DNA of 64,000 nt from Vibrio toranzoniae (GTDB lineage Bacteria > Pseudomonadota > Gammaproteobacteria > Enterobacterales > Vibrionaceae). Position 1 is the stretch's first letter. The number at the start of each line of letters is the position of its first letter. The position numbers and the translations under genes are program-made. The stretch lies in contig NZ_AP025515.1 of NCBI RefSeq assembly GCF_024347655.1, positions 372,001 through 436,000 on the forward strand. The letters are read 5' to 3'. Under the pieces are notes generated by a model that saw only the letters and a program-made list of their open reading frames with translations, was not told the DNA's origin and did no database searches. Of this stretch, positions 36,177 to 44,896 are shown one piece after another.

Positions 36177-37348
36177 TGGTTTGATTCCTTAATCTGTGCT
36201 GCATCAGATTTGCCAGCAAGCATGCCTTCAGAATGAACTTCATTGAATCTAGGCTCGACTTGCTTACCAATTAGCATTGAAGAAAGCGGATATTGCACCA
36301 CGCGACGAGTCTTATCACTTTGATCGTTGAAGCGAATATCAAGCTCTTGGCTGCCTTGCCCGATAAGCGTTACCGACTCTTTTCGTAAACGATTACCAAC
36401 GTCTAACGTCCATACATACCCGTCTCGCGTCATCGCACTTAAAGGCACGCTGACTACGTTATCCTTCAGCCCCAGATTAACCACCGCCTGAACCTGTTGA
36501 TTTGGAAACAGTCTTGGCTTGCTTTGATAAGGCGCCTCAACCGAAAGCACGACTTGTTTTTGACGAGTGACCGAATCAACTTGCGGAGACACATAGCGCA
36601 CCTTTGCAGGCCACCGATTCCCAGAGCGGTTCACCACCATGATACTTGGCTCACTCAGAGCGGCTTGGACTTGTTGCCAATGCATTTCAGAGATAGGCAA
36701 CTCAATATCAATCGAATCACTGGAAGCCAATTCAAAGGTCACTTGCCCCGCCTCTACCCACTCTCTCGGGCTAATGTGGCGCTTCATGACTACCGCATCA
36801 AAAGGCGCGGTGATCACTGACTCTTCCACTAGCTTCTTCGCACTTACGTAAGCTTGTTTGGTTTGTTGCAGGTTAGCTTTTGCAGCAAGCATTTGAGGCT
36901 CTCTACGAGCAAAAGACGAACTCGTTTTCGGGTTCAGCATTTTTAACGCGACCGTTTGCTCATGCTTAACCTGCTTCAACTCCAATTCCGCTTGTTTCAA
37001 TGAGCTCAACGCCTGAGCCAAATTAGCATCAACTGCGCTAGTATCTAACCTTGCTAACACATCGCCTTTGTTAACCAAATCCCCCGGTTCAACGCTTTCA
37101 TCTAGCCATTTCAACTGTGCGCTACTGGACGCTTTCAACTGCACAGGCCAACGAGCAGCAGTTACACCTAATACCGTTAGCGTCGATTGATGCTGTGATG
37201 GTGTCACCTCTAACACTGAAACTGGGGCAAGGACGGCTTCTTTCTTCACTGGCTGGGTAGCTTCAGGTTCCAATTCATCTACGACAATCAAGGCGATAAA
37301 GATAGCCGCACAACCGACTAATACCGAAAGTGGCTTTTTAAATTTCAT
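36173..37348 (-). CDS. RND efflux periplasmic adaptor (membrane fusion protein)
   Basis: A 391-residue protein with an N-terminal membrane segment (about residues 8-24, 'VLVGCAAIFIALIVVD'). It has a lipoyl-like half ('LKWLDESVEPGDLVNKGDVLARLDTSAVDANLAQA'), a coiled-coil hairpin ('LASSLKQAELELKQVKHEQ' to 'AKANLQQTKQAYVSAKKLVEES'), and a second lipoyl half ('ITAPFDAVVMKRHISPREWVEAGQ'), then a beta-barrel. It links the RND pump to an outer-membrane channel. Its start overlaps the upstream ABC-like gene by 11 bp and its stop overlaps the RND start by 4 bp, so the three are translated together. Confidence 0.92.
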   Translation of the reverse strand: MKFKKPLSVLVGCAAIFIALIVVDELEPEATQPVKKEAVLAPVSVLEVTPSQHQSTLTVLGVTAARWPVQLKASSSAQLKWLDESVEPGDLVNKGDVLARLDTSAVDANLAQALSSLKQAELELKQVKHEQTVALKMLNPKTSSSFARREPQMLAAKANLQQTKQAYVSAKKLVEESVITAPFDAVVMKRHISPREWVEAGQVTFELASSDSIDIELPISEMHWQQVQAALSEPSIMVVNRSGNRWPAKVRYVSPQVDSVTRQKQVVLSVEAPYQSKPRLFPNQQVQAVVNLGLKDNVVSVPLSAMTRDGYVWTLDVGNRLRKESVTLIGQGSQELDIRFNDQSDKTRRVVQYPLSSMLIGKQVEPRFNEVHSEGMLAGKSDAAQIKESNQ

Positions 37349-38225
37349 AAGGCATCTCCTTGGTAGCCTGTTGGACGGAGGTATGATTGAGTCGTTGACT
37401 AATTTCAGTAAGACGAGAAAGGGTTTGTAGCGTGATTGGTAGCATCACTGCGGTTTCAACAAACTCCAGTGAATAAGTGACGATGGAGAACACTTGACCA
37501 GCAGTCGGCTCGATAAGCTGACTCACCATCCATAAATTGCCGATGACCGCGCCAAACAACACGATAAAGATCAGGCCATAGACAACAGCTTCGGTGTCTG
37601 AGAGCTTGATTTCACACTGTTTTAGTCGTTCAAAGTGCCAACGAAGCGCGGACAAGCGAACGCCACTCAGCAATTGAACTTGCTGTTCCACTTGATCATT
37701 AAACTGGCCATTAAGTTGGGTAAAGGTTCGGTGGAACACGCCATAGATCGCGAGCATCGACAGCCCTGCAAACAACATGCAAAGCGCCAATGAAAAATGG
37801 AATGTAGAGAGAATCACCACAGTCGCAACAAGCTGAACCACGGCCGTCATCAAAGCAGGTAAATCGTCTTCTAAGAAATCAACCAACTCACGCGACATGG
37901 TGAGTCGAGCATCTTTGGTTGATACAGATAAGCTACGCAGGTTTCGCTCCACGATATTCGCCAGTGTGACCCGAATCGCCCCATAAACACGGGTATCGTA
38001 AAACCGACGAACGACACTGATGATCACCAGTACAAAAAGAATCAGTGCCAACATCATCAAAGGCTGAAAGCTTTGGTTTAACACGCCGTCGATGGCGTAA
38101 CCAATAAACAACGGCAACAGAATAAGCATCACGTTTTCAGCTAAGACCATTAACCAAGTCGCAGCAACCTTTAATGGGTTAAGCCGAATAATCGTCAGTA
38201 GAGAGATGGGATATTTGAATAGCAT
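37338..38225 (-). CDS. ABC-exporter six-TM domain protein lacking the ATPase domain
   Basis: A 295-residue membrane protein: 'LAENVMLILLPLFIGYAIDGVL' and following segments match the six-helix exporter domain of ABC transporters, including the 'RNLRSLSVSTKDARLTMSRELVDFLEDDLPALM' coupling region. There is no Walker A, Walker B or signature motif, and the gene ends by overlapping the RND adaptor gene. So it is a half protein either by design or by loss. I prefer ATG 38,225; a longer frame from 38,264 uses a TTG. It probably works with, or is regulated alongside, the RND pump; its own function is unknown. Confidence 0.75.
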   Translation of the reverse strand: MLFKYPISLLTIIRLNPLKVAATWLMVLAENVMLILLPLFIGYAIDGVLNQSFQPLMMLALILFVLVIISVVRRFYDTRVYGAIRVTLANIVERNLRSLSVSTKDARLTMSRELVDFLEDDLPALMTAVVQLVATVVILSTFHFSLALCMLFAGLSMLAIYGVFHRTFTQLNGQFNDQVEQQVQLLSGVRLSALRWHFERLKQCEIKLSDTEAVVYGLIFIVLFGAVIGNLWMVSQLIEPTAGQVFSIVTYSLEFVETAVMLPITLQTLSRLTEISQRLNHTSVQQATKEMPYEI

Positions 38226-38594
38226 TATTGAGCCCATAAATGAATATGGCGTCAGTATTACCAATTCGGCATGGGAAAAAGTGTCCCAAATTGCTGTGTT
38301 AGGTAGGTAGTTTACAATTAACCACGGTTATCTTTTATTTACCAAAGGTCCCTTATTGTCACTCATAAGAAACGTTAGTGTGGACAGTGGTAACTATCTA
38401 GATATGTATTGCTATTTGATGGTGAACCTAATCAACATATTAATACACTAGGCGCTGCAGTTGTGGCGTTTTATTACAGGGGAATAGCTAGTGAAACTAA
38501 CATTTCAATAAGAAGTCGATGAGCAAAACGAGAGGTGTACCGGCACACCCGACAGTACGTTTATTCGTTACGTATTGTCGGGCGAAAAATTGAA
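38226..38594. other. Gene-free gap before the efflux operon
   Basis: It contains the upstream region of the leftward efflux set and the downstream region of the DOPA-dioxygenase-like gene. One clear hairpin is present: CCCGACA-G-TACGT with ACGTA-T-TGTCGGG at 38,548-38,582. It has no T-run on either side. No ORF is supported. Confidence 0.5.
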
Positions 38595-38918
38595 TTAACT
38601 GGTTAGCGCTTCTTCAAACACACCTAACTCGCGACCAAGCCACGTAGCACGAACGGTATGATCTAAGGTCTCTTCGCCCCCCGTTACTGGGTGAATCAGC
38701 ACTGACATATCTCCTCGTGCTTGCTCAAGCCACTCAACAAATCCAGATTCTTTATTAACAAAATGGACCTCAAACATTGGCATTTTATGTGGGCCTACCA
38801 AGCGCTGTATCAATGGATAAACCTCTAATACATCCTTACGCTCTGTAATAATTTTCTGACGTAGTGTCTCAGCTTGCTCTGCAAATCGCAGAGGGAAATA
38901 AACGTGACCGTGGTACAT
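38595..38918 (-). CDS. DOPA 4,5-dioxygenase-like protein
   Basis: A 107-residue protein. 'YHGHVYFP' at the N-terminus, 'VGPHKMPMFEVHF' in the middle and 'DMSVLIHPVTGGEETLDHTVRATWLG' at the C-terminus give the His pattern of the DOPA 4,5-dioxygenase family. Fungal members cleave DOPA; the role of bacterial members is not established. The length is typical of bacterial members. It is a single leftward gene 156 bp after the ZnuB-like permease gene, with no sign that it is part of that operon. Confidence 0.8.
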   Translation of the reverse strand: MYHGHVYFPLRFAEQAETLRQKIITERKDVLEVYPLIQRLVGPHKMPMFEVHFVNKESGFVEWLEQARGDMSVLIHPVTGGEETLDHTVRATWLGRELGVFEEALTS

Positions 38919-39074
38919 GGCACCATCCTTTAGAATTATGATATCGCGATTTTATACCTAAACCGCCTTCAATAGCTAAAGATAATATAATTTGCCCGCG
39001 CCATCGATTCTAAAAAATAAAGGGGCCATGCCTAGGTTTAACGTTCTATGCCTTACCTTCAAATTAAAACTCCC

Positions 39075-39875
39075 CTAGATAACAAGCTTGCTCGATCTAA
39101 CTGCACATTGATGTCGAACTAGCTGTGACACACTATTGAATATCAGCCCCACCAAAAACAGCGTGATGACAATGCTGGCGCCACTTGGCAAATCGTAATA
39201 AGCCGACACCGCTAAGCCCGATAAAATACCGACAGTGCCAATCCCAATACTCGCGATAAAGAAGCGAACGCCTTTATAGGCAGCTGCACATAACGCAGGA
39301 ATCACCAGTAACGCAAACTCCAAATATATCCCAGTCAGCTTTACGGTGATCGGCATCAAAATAGCGAAAATAAGATAAAAGCCACTTCCCTGCATAAATT
39401 CAGGCTTTACGCTAATCAACACCAACATCGCGGTCGTGATTATTGCCAATGGCCAGACATCATCCCAGGTAGACCACAACAGCTGCCCGTTAAGAATGCC
39501 TTGAATAAAATCGGCGCCATGAGGATCTTTGCTGACCAATAAAATAGCCAACGAAGCAGACACCACAAACAAACTTCCTATCATTGGTTCTAGGTGTTGT
39601 TTGTAACGCTTTTCCATTAACGCAATTAATCCGCACAGCAATAATGACATGACCCACGGGCCAATCATCTCTGCAAACCAAGAGCCGCGAAGCAGCGTAT
39701 GTTGGCTAAACCAATACTGACTCAAAGCAGCACCAAGAGCAGCCACTTGTGCAACAGCAAGATCAATAAAGATGATCTGGCGCTTGAGGACTTGCTCCCC
39801 AAGCACAATGTTGCCGACTAATGCAATTAATCCACACAATACCGCAGGTGCCAGCCAGCTATATTCCATCAACAT
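39075..39875 (-). CDS. ZnuB-like metal ABC transporter permease
   Basis: A 266-residue inner-membrane protein with eight or so segments, typical of the ABC-3 family: 'QIIFIDLAVAQVAALGAAL' near residue 35 is the conserved opening and 'GIYLEFALLVIPALCAAAYKG' near residue 185 the coupling region. Several start codons lie in a row at 39,866-39,878; I give ATG 39,875, which overlaps the stop of the binding-protein gene. It should import zinc or manganese. The ATPase partner is not in the window. Confidence 0.85.
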   Translation of the reverse strand: MLMEYSWLAPAVLCGLIALVGNIVLGEQVLKRQIIFIDLAVAQVAALGAALSQYWFSQHTLLRGSWFAEMIGPWVMSLLLCGLIALMEKRYKQHLEPMIGSLFVVSASLAILLVSKDPHGADFIQGILNGQLLWSTWDDVWPLAIITTAMLVLISVKPEFMQGSGFYLIFAILMPITVKLTGIYLEFALLVIPALCAAAYKGVRFFIASIGIGTVGILSGLAVSAYYDLPSGASIVITLFLVGLIFNSVSQLVRHQCAVRSSKLVI

Positions 39876-40816
39876 CACGAGCTCTCAGACGTATCTGAAT
39901 CGACCAAGGTATCCAACAACTCATCAATCACTTGATCGTACATCTCATCTAAGCTCTGACCTTCTGCAACCGTCAATGGTAGCTGTAACGTAGGCTTATT
40001 GATTTGCTGGTTAAGCCAATTAGCAGGACGTTGGTCTTGATGTGAGGAATACACAATCGCATCAAACGAAGCAGGATCCAACTTGGTCAATGACTGTAAA
40101 TGTGACGTAGTCGGTGATATTCCCGGTTTAGGTTCTAAGTCAGCAATTTGCGCCATATTTAACCAGTCAAAGAGGTAACGATATGTAGCATGATAACCGA
40201 CCACTTTTTTACCTTGTAACGGCTCAGCTTTAGTTTCCCACTCAGCCAATTTATTACGCCAGCTGGCACGAAACTTCATGCCATTTCGCATGTAAATATG
40301 TGCATTTTCAGGATCAACCCATTGTAATCGCTTGGTGACTTCTCTTGAGATAGGGATCATATACTCAGCAGCAAACTGGACATGTGGGTTTCCATGAGCG
40401 TGGATATCGCCCATGCTTCGATCTACGTGGTCATGGGTATCAAGCATATCAACCATATCGCTCGCGTATAACATGGTTGGTGCGCTATCTTGAACTGCAG
40501 GGTTACCACTACGTACCTGCAACATTGGCAACCAGCCTACTTCTAATTCAGACCCTGAACACATCGCTAAATCAGCTTGACGAATTTTGGCAATAAGTGA
40601 TGGCCTTGCCTGAACATAGTGAGGATCTTGCTTCGCGGTGGTGGCCGAGTAGATATTAGCATCAGGTGCGTGGCTATGTATCAATGCCTTCCACTCTGGC
40701 TCACAGACGAATATGTTCAACGCCATCGCAGGCGAAGATACCATTATTGATGAGGATACAACGGCAACACCTGTTGCCATTGTTAGGAGTAAATTCCTAG
40801 AAAGCATGAGCACCAT
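39875..40816 (-). CDS. ZnuA-like periplasmic metal-binding protein
   Basis: About 313 residues. A signal peptide ends at 'VSSPAMA'. His-rich metal-site patches follow the ZnuA layout: 'KQDPHYVQARPS' near residue 60, 'DIHAHGNPHVQ' near 140, 'VGYHATYRYLFDW' near 205, and an acidic end. The start is uncertain: ATG 40,816, GTG 40,813 and ATG 40,807 all lie after GGAG, and all overlap the end of the outer-membrane gene, so translation is coupled. Zinc is the likely ligand because of the His-rich neighbour and the Zur-like site. Confidence 0.82.
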   Translation of the reverse strand: MVLMLSRNLLLTMATGVAVVSSSIMVSSPAMALNIFVCEPEWKALIHSHAPDANIYSATTAKQDPHYVQARPSLIAKIRQADLAMCSGSELEVGWLPMLQVRSGNPAVQDSAPTMLYASDMVDMLDTHDHVDRSMGDIHAHGNPHVQFAAEYMIPISREVTKRLQWVDPENAHIYMRNGMKFRASWRNKLAEWETKAEPLQGKKVVGYHATYRYLFDWLNMAQIADLEPKPGISPTTSHLQSLTKLDPASFDAIVYSSHQDQRPANWLNQQINKPTLQLPLTVAEGQSLDEMYDQVIDELLDTLVDSDTSESS

Positions 40817-41933
40817 GTGCTCCAAAGGTCATTACGTACTGCAAAGTGAAGACATCATCAGTCTCTTTGCTTTTATTTTCAACGCGAGAGTATTGTGCTC
40901 TAACTGTGCCAAAATGAGACGAGTCCCAAGCAAGCATTACGTCCGCTTCTTTGTCGTTCATTGCAGTAAAGTGCATGTGGTCTCCGTGTGCATGACCATC
41001 GTAGCTTTCCGCTTCACCGTAACGCAGACCTGCTGACCAACTAGGGTTGAATCGGTAGACACCCGATACATAGTAACCAGCTAGTGTATCTGGTGATTCC
41101 GCGTCATTTTTGTATTTGTCATCGACAATGCCATCTAACAGCATATACTCAGCTGCAAGCGTGAAATTTTGGTATTTGTAGTTACCACTTGGCGCCCATT
41201 TCCAAACAAAGTCCGCACCATATAAGTTTGAACCTGTTACCGCTGCGCCGTGACTATGATCATGGTCATGCCCGTGATCATGATCGTGATCTTCAAATTC
41301 ACGCACTTTTCCGTTTTCGTTACGTAAATAGCTCAGACCAAACTGCCAGCTTGAAGATTCTGAAAAGTCGTCACCCAGCTTAAGAGTTGTAGTGTAAACA
41401 CCCACGTCAGATCCATCATCAACGGAAGATATCTTGCTGCCACTTAGGGCTTCAACACCAAACTTTACATACAGATCGGTAGGAAGCACGATGTTCGCAC
41501 GAACACCATCATCGTAATAATGGGAACCTAAGAATGTACGGTAAACAGCAGGACGCTCAACGAAACTATCGGTATGCATGTGTTGGTTATTCATGTAACC
41601 AAAGTCGGATAGGAAGCGACCGCCTCGAATACTTAAACCGTAAGGCATGGTCAATGTTTCAATGAACGCCTCTTCGATCAGTAACTCTGTCTCATCATCA
41701 TGACTTTCAATTACTGTGGTTAAAGAACCGTAAAACTTATCGTCAATATTTGCCGACATGTTCAGTTCTGTATGACCAAGACCGAACCCTTCCGCTCGTT
41801 CCGAGTTGTTTCTCTGTCCATCTTGATAATAACCGTCAAGAACCACGCCAATTTGAGGGTTCGACAATGTGTCAGCAAAAGCAGAGGAAACGAGCAAGCT
41901 TCCAACCGCTAGAGAAACCAATTTTTTATTCAC
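40797..41933 (-). CDS. His-rich outer-membrane protein of the metal-uptake group
   Basis: A 378-residue protein started at GTG 41,933, which follows AAGGAAGAAGTT. The signal peptide ends 'VSSAFA'. The rest is rich in alternating aromatic strands and ends in Phe ('FGAHGAHAF'), as in beta-barrels. One loop, near residue 208, is a run of Asp-His pairs (EFEDHDHDHGHDHDHSHG), and a second His patch is 'YDGHAHGDHMHF'. No TonB box or plug domain is evident. Passage or capture of zinc at the outer membrane is inferred from the His loops and the gene order. Confidence 0.75.
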   Translation of the reverse strand: MNKKLVSLAVGSLLVSSAFADTLSNPQIGVVLDGYYQDGQRNNSERAEGFGLGHTELNMSANIDDKFYGSLTTVIESHDDETELLIEEAFIETLTMPYGLSIRGGRFLSDFGYMNNQHMHTDSFVERPAVYRTFLGSHYYDDGVRANIVLPTDLYVKFGVEALSGSKISSVDDGSDVGVYTTTLKLGDDFSESSSWQFGLSYLRNENGKVREFEDHDHDHGHDHDHSHGAAVTGSNLYGADFVWKWAPSGNYKYQNFTLAAEYMLLDGIVDDKYKNDAESPDTLAGYYVSGVYRFNPSWSAGLRYGEAESYDGHAHGDHMHFTAMNDKEADVMLAWDSSHFGTVRAQYSRVENKSKETDDVFTLQYVMTFGAHGAHAF

Positions 41934-41969
41934 AACTTCTTCCTTTTTAAAGTACATCGGTCAATTAAC

Positions 41970-41990
41970 AATTGTTATGTTATAACGTAC
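41970..41990. promoter_or_regulatory. Zur-like operator upstream of the metal-uptake group
   Basis: TGTTATGTTATAAC is a palindrome close to the Zur motif (TGTTATAnTATAACA). It lies about 40-55 bp before the GTG of the outer-membrane gene, overlapping the place where a promoter should be. Repression by zinc-loaded Zur is inferred. Confidence 0.65.
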
Positions 41991-42282
41991 CAATAATAAA
42001 TTAACCAGTAAAATGTAAAAAAATATGAAAAAACCAACTAATAGAGAGTTGGTGCGCCGAATAGAAAAAGAAAAAGAGGGTTAATAATCAATACTTTAAA
42101 TAACATTCTGTAATAAGTAGTACGAATTAAAAATTTGGAAGCACGTGGTAACGCTTTTGTTCGGAAGACTGGTGCAGAAAGAAACGAAGGTATGAGATGA
42201 AATTTAGATACTAGAGTTTGCGTTAACATTAGCAGTTAAAACAAACTCTCATTATATGAGATAGATTATCTCTTTAAAGTCA
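41991..42282. other. Gap between the metal-uptake group and yghU
   Basis: Mostly AT-rich. It holds a leftward terminator (given separately) and a leftward open frame of 63 codons (42,038-42,229) that runs into the stem of that terminator. No ribosome site is seen, so I do not call it a gene. Confidence 0.5.
42030..42052 (-). terminator. Leftward terminator upstream of the His-rich gene
   Basis: On the minus strand CCAACT-CTCTATT-AGTTGG is followed by TTTTTT. It would end transcripts coming from yghU, keeping the metal-uptake group under its own promoter. Confidence 0.65.
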
Positions 42283-43140
42283 CTACGGGCGTAGCTTTAA
42301 CACACGATCAATATCTTCAGCAGAATGGCGCTCTGGTACTTGCTCCCACTCTTCGCCAAATGAACGGTTAACCACTCGGCCGCGCTGAAAACCTTCACGA
42401 GCTTCAAGTTGCTTCGCCCAACGAACAACATTGGTGTAAGACTCCACTTGTAAGAACTCTGCTGCGTCATAAATTTTGCCAAGCACTAAGTTGCCGTACC
42501 AAGGCCAAATCGCGATATCTGCAATAGTCAGCTCTTCGCCCGCAACAAAAGTGTTATTTGCTAACTGTTTGTCTAACACGTCTAGCTGGCGCTTCGCTTC
42601 CATCGCAAAACGGTTAATTGGGTACTCTTGCTTTTCATCCGCGTAAGCGTAGAAGTGACCAAAACCACCACCAAGGAAAGGTGCCGAGCCTTGTGCCCAG
42701 AATAACCAGTTAATGGTTTGCGTTCTTGCCGCCCCTTCTTTCGGTAAGAAGTGACCAAATTTTTCAGCCAGATGCATCAAGATAGATGCCGATTCAAAGA
42801 CATTGACATCTTCATCGCCAGACTTGTCGACAAGCGCTGGTATTTTAGAGTTTGGGTTGACACCAACAAAGCCAGATGAGAATTGATCCGACTCACCAAT
42901 ATTGATCAAGTACGCATCATATTCAGCTTCTTTAACACCCGCCGCCAACAGCTCTTCTAGCATGATAGTCACTTTCTGACCGTTAGGTGTGCCAAGAGAA
43001 TACAGTTGCAAAGCATGGTCACCAACAGGAAGCTCTTTATCAAATCGAGCGCCAGATTCAGGGCTGTTAATGTTTGCCCACTTATTACCACCAGCAGTAT
43101 CGTTAACCCAAACTTTTGGCGGTGTGTATTGTTGTGACAT
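42283..43140 (-). CDS. yghU: YghU-type glutathione S-transferase
   Basis: A 285-residue protein. A N-terminal extension ('YTPPKVWVNDTAGGNKWANIN') comes before the thioredoxin-like domain ('LQLYSLGTPNGQKVTIMLEELLAAG', 'INIGESDQFSSGFVGVNPNSKIPAL', 'VFESASILMHLAEKFG') and the helical C-domain ('NWLFWAQGSAPFLGGGFGHF', 'LTIADIAIWPWYGNLVLG'). The order and the TPNGQKV loop match E. coli YghU, which has disulfide-bond oxidoreductase activity towards small thiols. It is a single gene, cytoplasmic. Confidence 0.92.
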   Translation of the reverse strand: MSQQYTPPKVWVNDTAGGNKWANINSPESGARFDKELPVGDHALQLYSLGTPNGQKVTIMLEELLAAGVKEAEYDAYLINIGESDQFSSGFVGVNPNSKIPALVDKSGDEDVNVFESASILMHLAEKFGHFLPKEGAARTQTINWLFWAQGSAPFLGGGFGHFYAYADEKQEYPINRFAMEAKRQLDVLDKQLANNTFVAGEELTIADIAIWPWYGNLVLGKIYDAAEFLQVESYTNVVRWAKQLEAREGFQRGRVVNRSFGEEWEQVPERHSAEDIDRVLKLRP

Positions 43141-43426
43141 GATATTTCCTTATTAATATAGGGTCTCATAAACTGATATTAGGTCACATGTCCTTGGTTA
43201 AAACCCCTGAATACGATTTATTTTCAAACTGTTAAGCATGGCTTATTCCAGAAAGACATAACCCGTTTACCGAGAGGATTCATGTAAAAGGTAAGCACCT
43301 ATTCGAATCTTGTTTCGAACCTCATTTAATGTTGGTCAATCTAGAGCATCATTTAGCAACGACAGTCCTACCCGTTCAAGAAAGCTGTGATAAAATCGGG
43401 AGATTACAATTGATAAGGATTTGGCA
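43141..43426. other. yghU-yajD divergent promoter region
   Basis: No gene and no clear operator; it must hold the promoters of both genes. Confidence 0.4.
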
Positions 43427-43771
43427 ATGTCTTCTGATTACACCGGCTCGAGTGCAGCGTACGCTCGCCAAGAGAAAGGCTACCGCGAAAAAGCACTAAA
43501 ACTGTACCCATGGGTTTGTGGTAAATGTGCACGAGAATTCGTTTACTCGAACTTGAGAGAGCTGACCGTTCACCACGTCGATCACGACCATACAAACAAC
43601 CCTGAAGACGGCAGTAACTGGGAGCTTCTTTGTCTTTATTGCCACGATCATGAACACTCAAAGTACACAGATCATGACCGTTACGGCGTTGATGCCAAAG
43701 CCCGTTTAGATGACCACCAATCAGCGACACATAACCCTTTCGCCGATCTAGCGAAGTTGATGAAGAAGTAA
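43427..43771 (+). CDS. yajD: YajD-type HNH nuclease family protein
   Basis: A 114-residue protein. Cys pairs 'CGKC' and 'CLYC' frame the HNH centre 'LTVHHVDHDHTNNPEDGSNWELLCLYCHDHEH', with the HH/N/H residues of a beta-beta-alpha-Me nuclease and a zinc site. The length and the C-terminal 'NPFADLAKLMKK' match E. coli YajD. I start at ATG 43,427 with AAGGA upstream; a TTG two codons earlier is possible. Target DNA unknown. Confidence 0.9.
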   Translation: MSSDYTGSSAAYARQEKGYREKALKLYPWVCGKCAREFVYSNLRELTVHHVDHDHTNNPEDGSNWELLCLYCHDHEHSKYTDHDRYGVDAKARLDDHQSATHNPFADLAKLMKK

Positions 43772-43810
43772 GCGCTTCCTTCCTTGTAAAAACGAGTCGC
43801 TCGAATAACA

Positions 43811-43849
43811 AGAAACCCCAGTCTGTCGCCATACTGGGGTTTCTTTTAT
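43811..43849 (+). terminator. Terminator after yajD
   Basis: AGAAACCCCAGT and ACTGGGGTTTCT form a 12-bp stem around a 10-nt loop, followed by TTTTA. Confidence 0.9.
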
Positions 43850-43877
43850 CTGCCCTACAAATTCAGCGAGGCAAGAT

Positions 43878-43906
43878 CAAAAAAGCCTTCCGAAGAAAGC
43901 TTTTTA
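43878..43906 (-). terminator. Terminator after the small membrane-protein gene
   Basis: On the minus strand AAAGCTTTC-TTCG-GAAGGCTTT (one wobble pair) precedes TTTT. It lies just after the stop of the gene at 43,921. Confidence 0.8.
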
Positions 43907-43920
43907 AGAATCAAATAGAA

Positions 43921-44301
43921 TTATGCTGCCGCTTGCTTACGAGACTCTTCTATCTGCTTAGCGCGTTTTTTTAGCGTCAACTTATCGCGGTATGCAAACC
44001 AAACGTAAGACACAACCACTAAGAAGAATAGGTATGACAATGAGAAAATGAACGGCGATTGAATGATGTCATTCGAGATACCCCAAGAAACACCGATAAC
44101 CGTCACAGCGATTTTCGCGAAGAAGCCACACATTAATAGCACTAGAGCTAACTGCGGGAAACGCGTGCTGCGAAATGCAAGCCAATAGCAACTACCCACC
44201 GCTAATGCAGCAATATAAAAGCCAAACAAGAAAGAGTGAATATGGTCAGCTGCAGCCAAACCACCAGAAATTGACATCAATAGAATTAAAAACAGTTTCA
44301 T
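43921..44301 (-). CDS. Small inner-membrane protein of unknown function
   Basis: A 126-residue protein starting MKLFLILLMSISGGLAAADHIHSFLFGFYI. Four hydrophobic segments (about 1-18, 24-45, 48-72 and 84-105) and a basic, coiled C-tail ('KLTLKKRAKQIEESRKQAAA'). His residues in 'DHIHS' near the first segment could bind a metal or heme, but nothing else supports this. I do not recognise the family. It is a single leftward gene with its own terminator. Confidence 0.7.
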   Translation of the reverse strand: MKLFLILLMSISGGLAAADHIHSFLFGFYIAALAVGSCYWLAFRSTRFPQLALVLLMCGFFAKIAVTVIGVSWGISNDIIQSPFIFSLSYLFFLVVVSYVWFAYRDKLTLKKRAKQIEESRKQAAA

Positions 44302-44896
44302 AATATTCGCCTCGCCATAAGTTGGAAACGCATCCTTTCAAATTTGGAATCTTTGTTTGTGTGTTATTTTCTCACTTTCTCTCGACAACACAACCCCTTA
44401 AATCGAACAAAATGTAAGCAAAAGTACACACCACAACCACCTTTAACAAGTGTTTAACAATTTGTATTTAATTGGATTCCGTTACCCCTTGTCTCATATG
44501 AACAAAGCGCTATTTTGATTTATTTTGTTACACAATATTAACTTTATAAAAAATTTAAAATAATTCGAAAATCTGTGATATCCGCACGAAATACACGGCT
44601 ACTCAGAAACCATGACTCAATAATCCCAAAAATAATAAGATGACGGCGCTAAAAAAAACAAAATAGAAAGGTGTTGAAAACAATTTAAAAACCAACAAAA
44701 AACACCCTGTTAACAAAGAAATCTTAATTGACCAAAAACAGAAAAATAGATTCCAATCACATTTTTATTGGTTATAATCCGCGCTCTTTTGCGTCACCTG
44801 TTGAAAAACGCAAACTAATTTTGAAGAAATAACCACAATAACCCGTCGTTAGTTAAGTGACTCTCCACATGATTGATGACAAAACTGAGAATAAAA
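44302..44896. other. Long AT-rich control region before the OFA transporter
   Basis: 595 bp without a supportable gene, very AT-rich in 44,440-44,720. A CRP-like half site (TGTGATATCCGCACG) lies near 44,573. The likely promoter is given separately. The 120-nt leader after it shows no strong fold by eye. Confidence 0.45.
44752..44781 (+). promoter_or_regulatory. Probable sigma-70 promoter of the OFA transporter gene
   Basis: TTCCAA, 18 bp, then TATAAT, with TTGG just before the -10 (extended form). Confidence 0.5.

Noticed and set aside
44302..44872. FNR box or riboswitch upstream of the OFA transporter gene
   Set aside because: No TTGAT-N4-ATCAA palindrome and no recognisable aptamer pattern; only a CRP-like half site.
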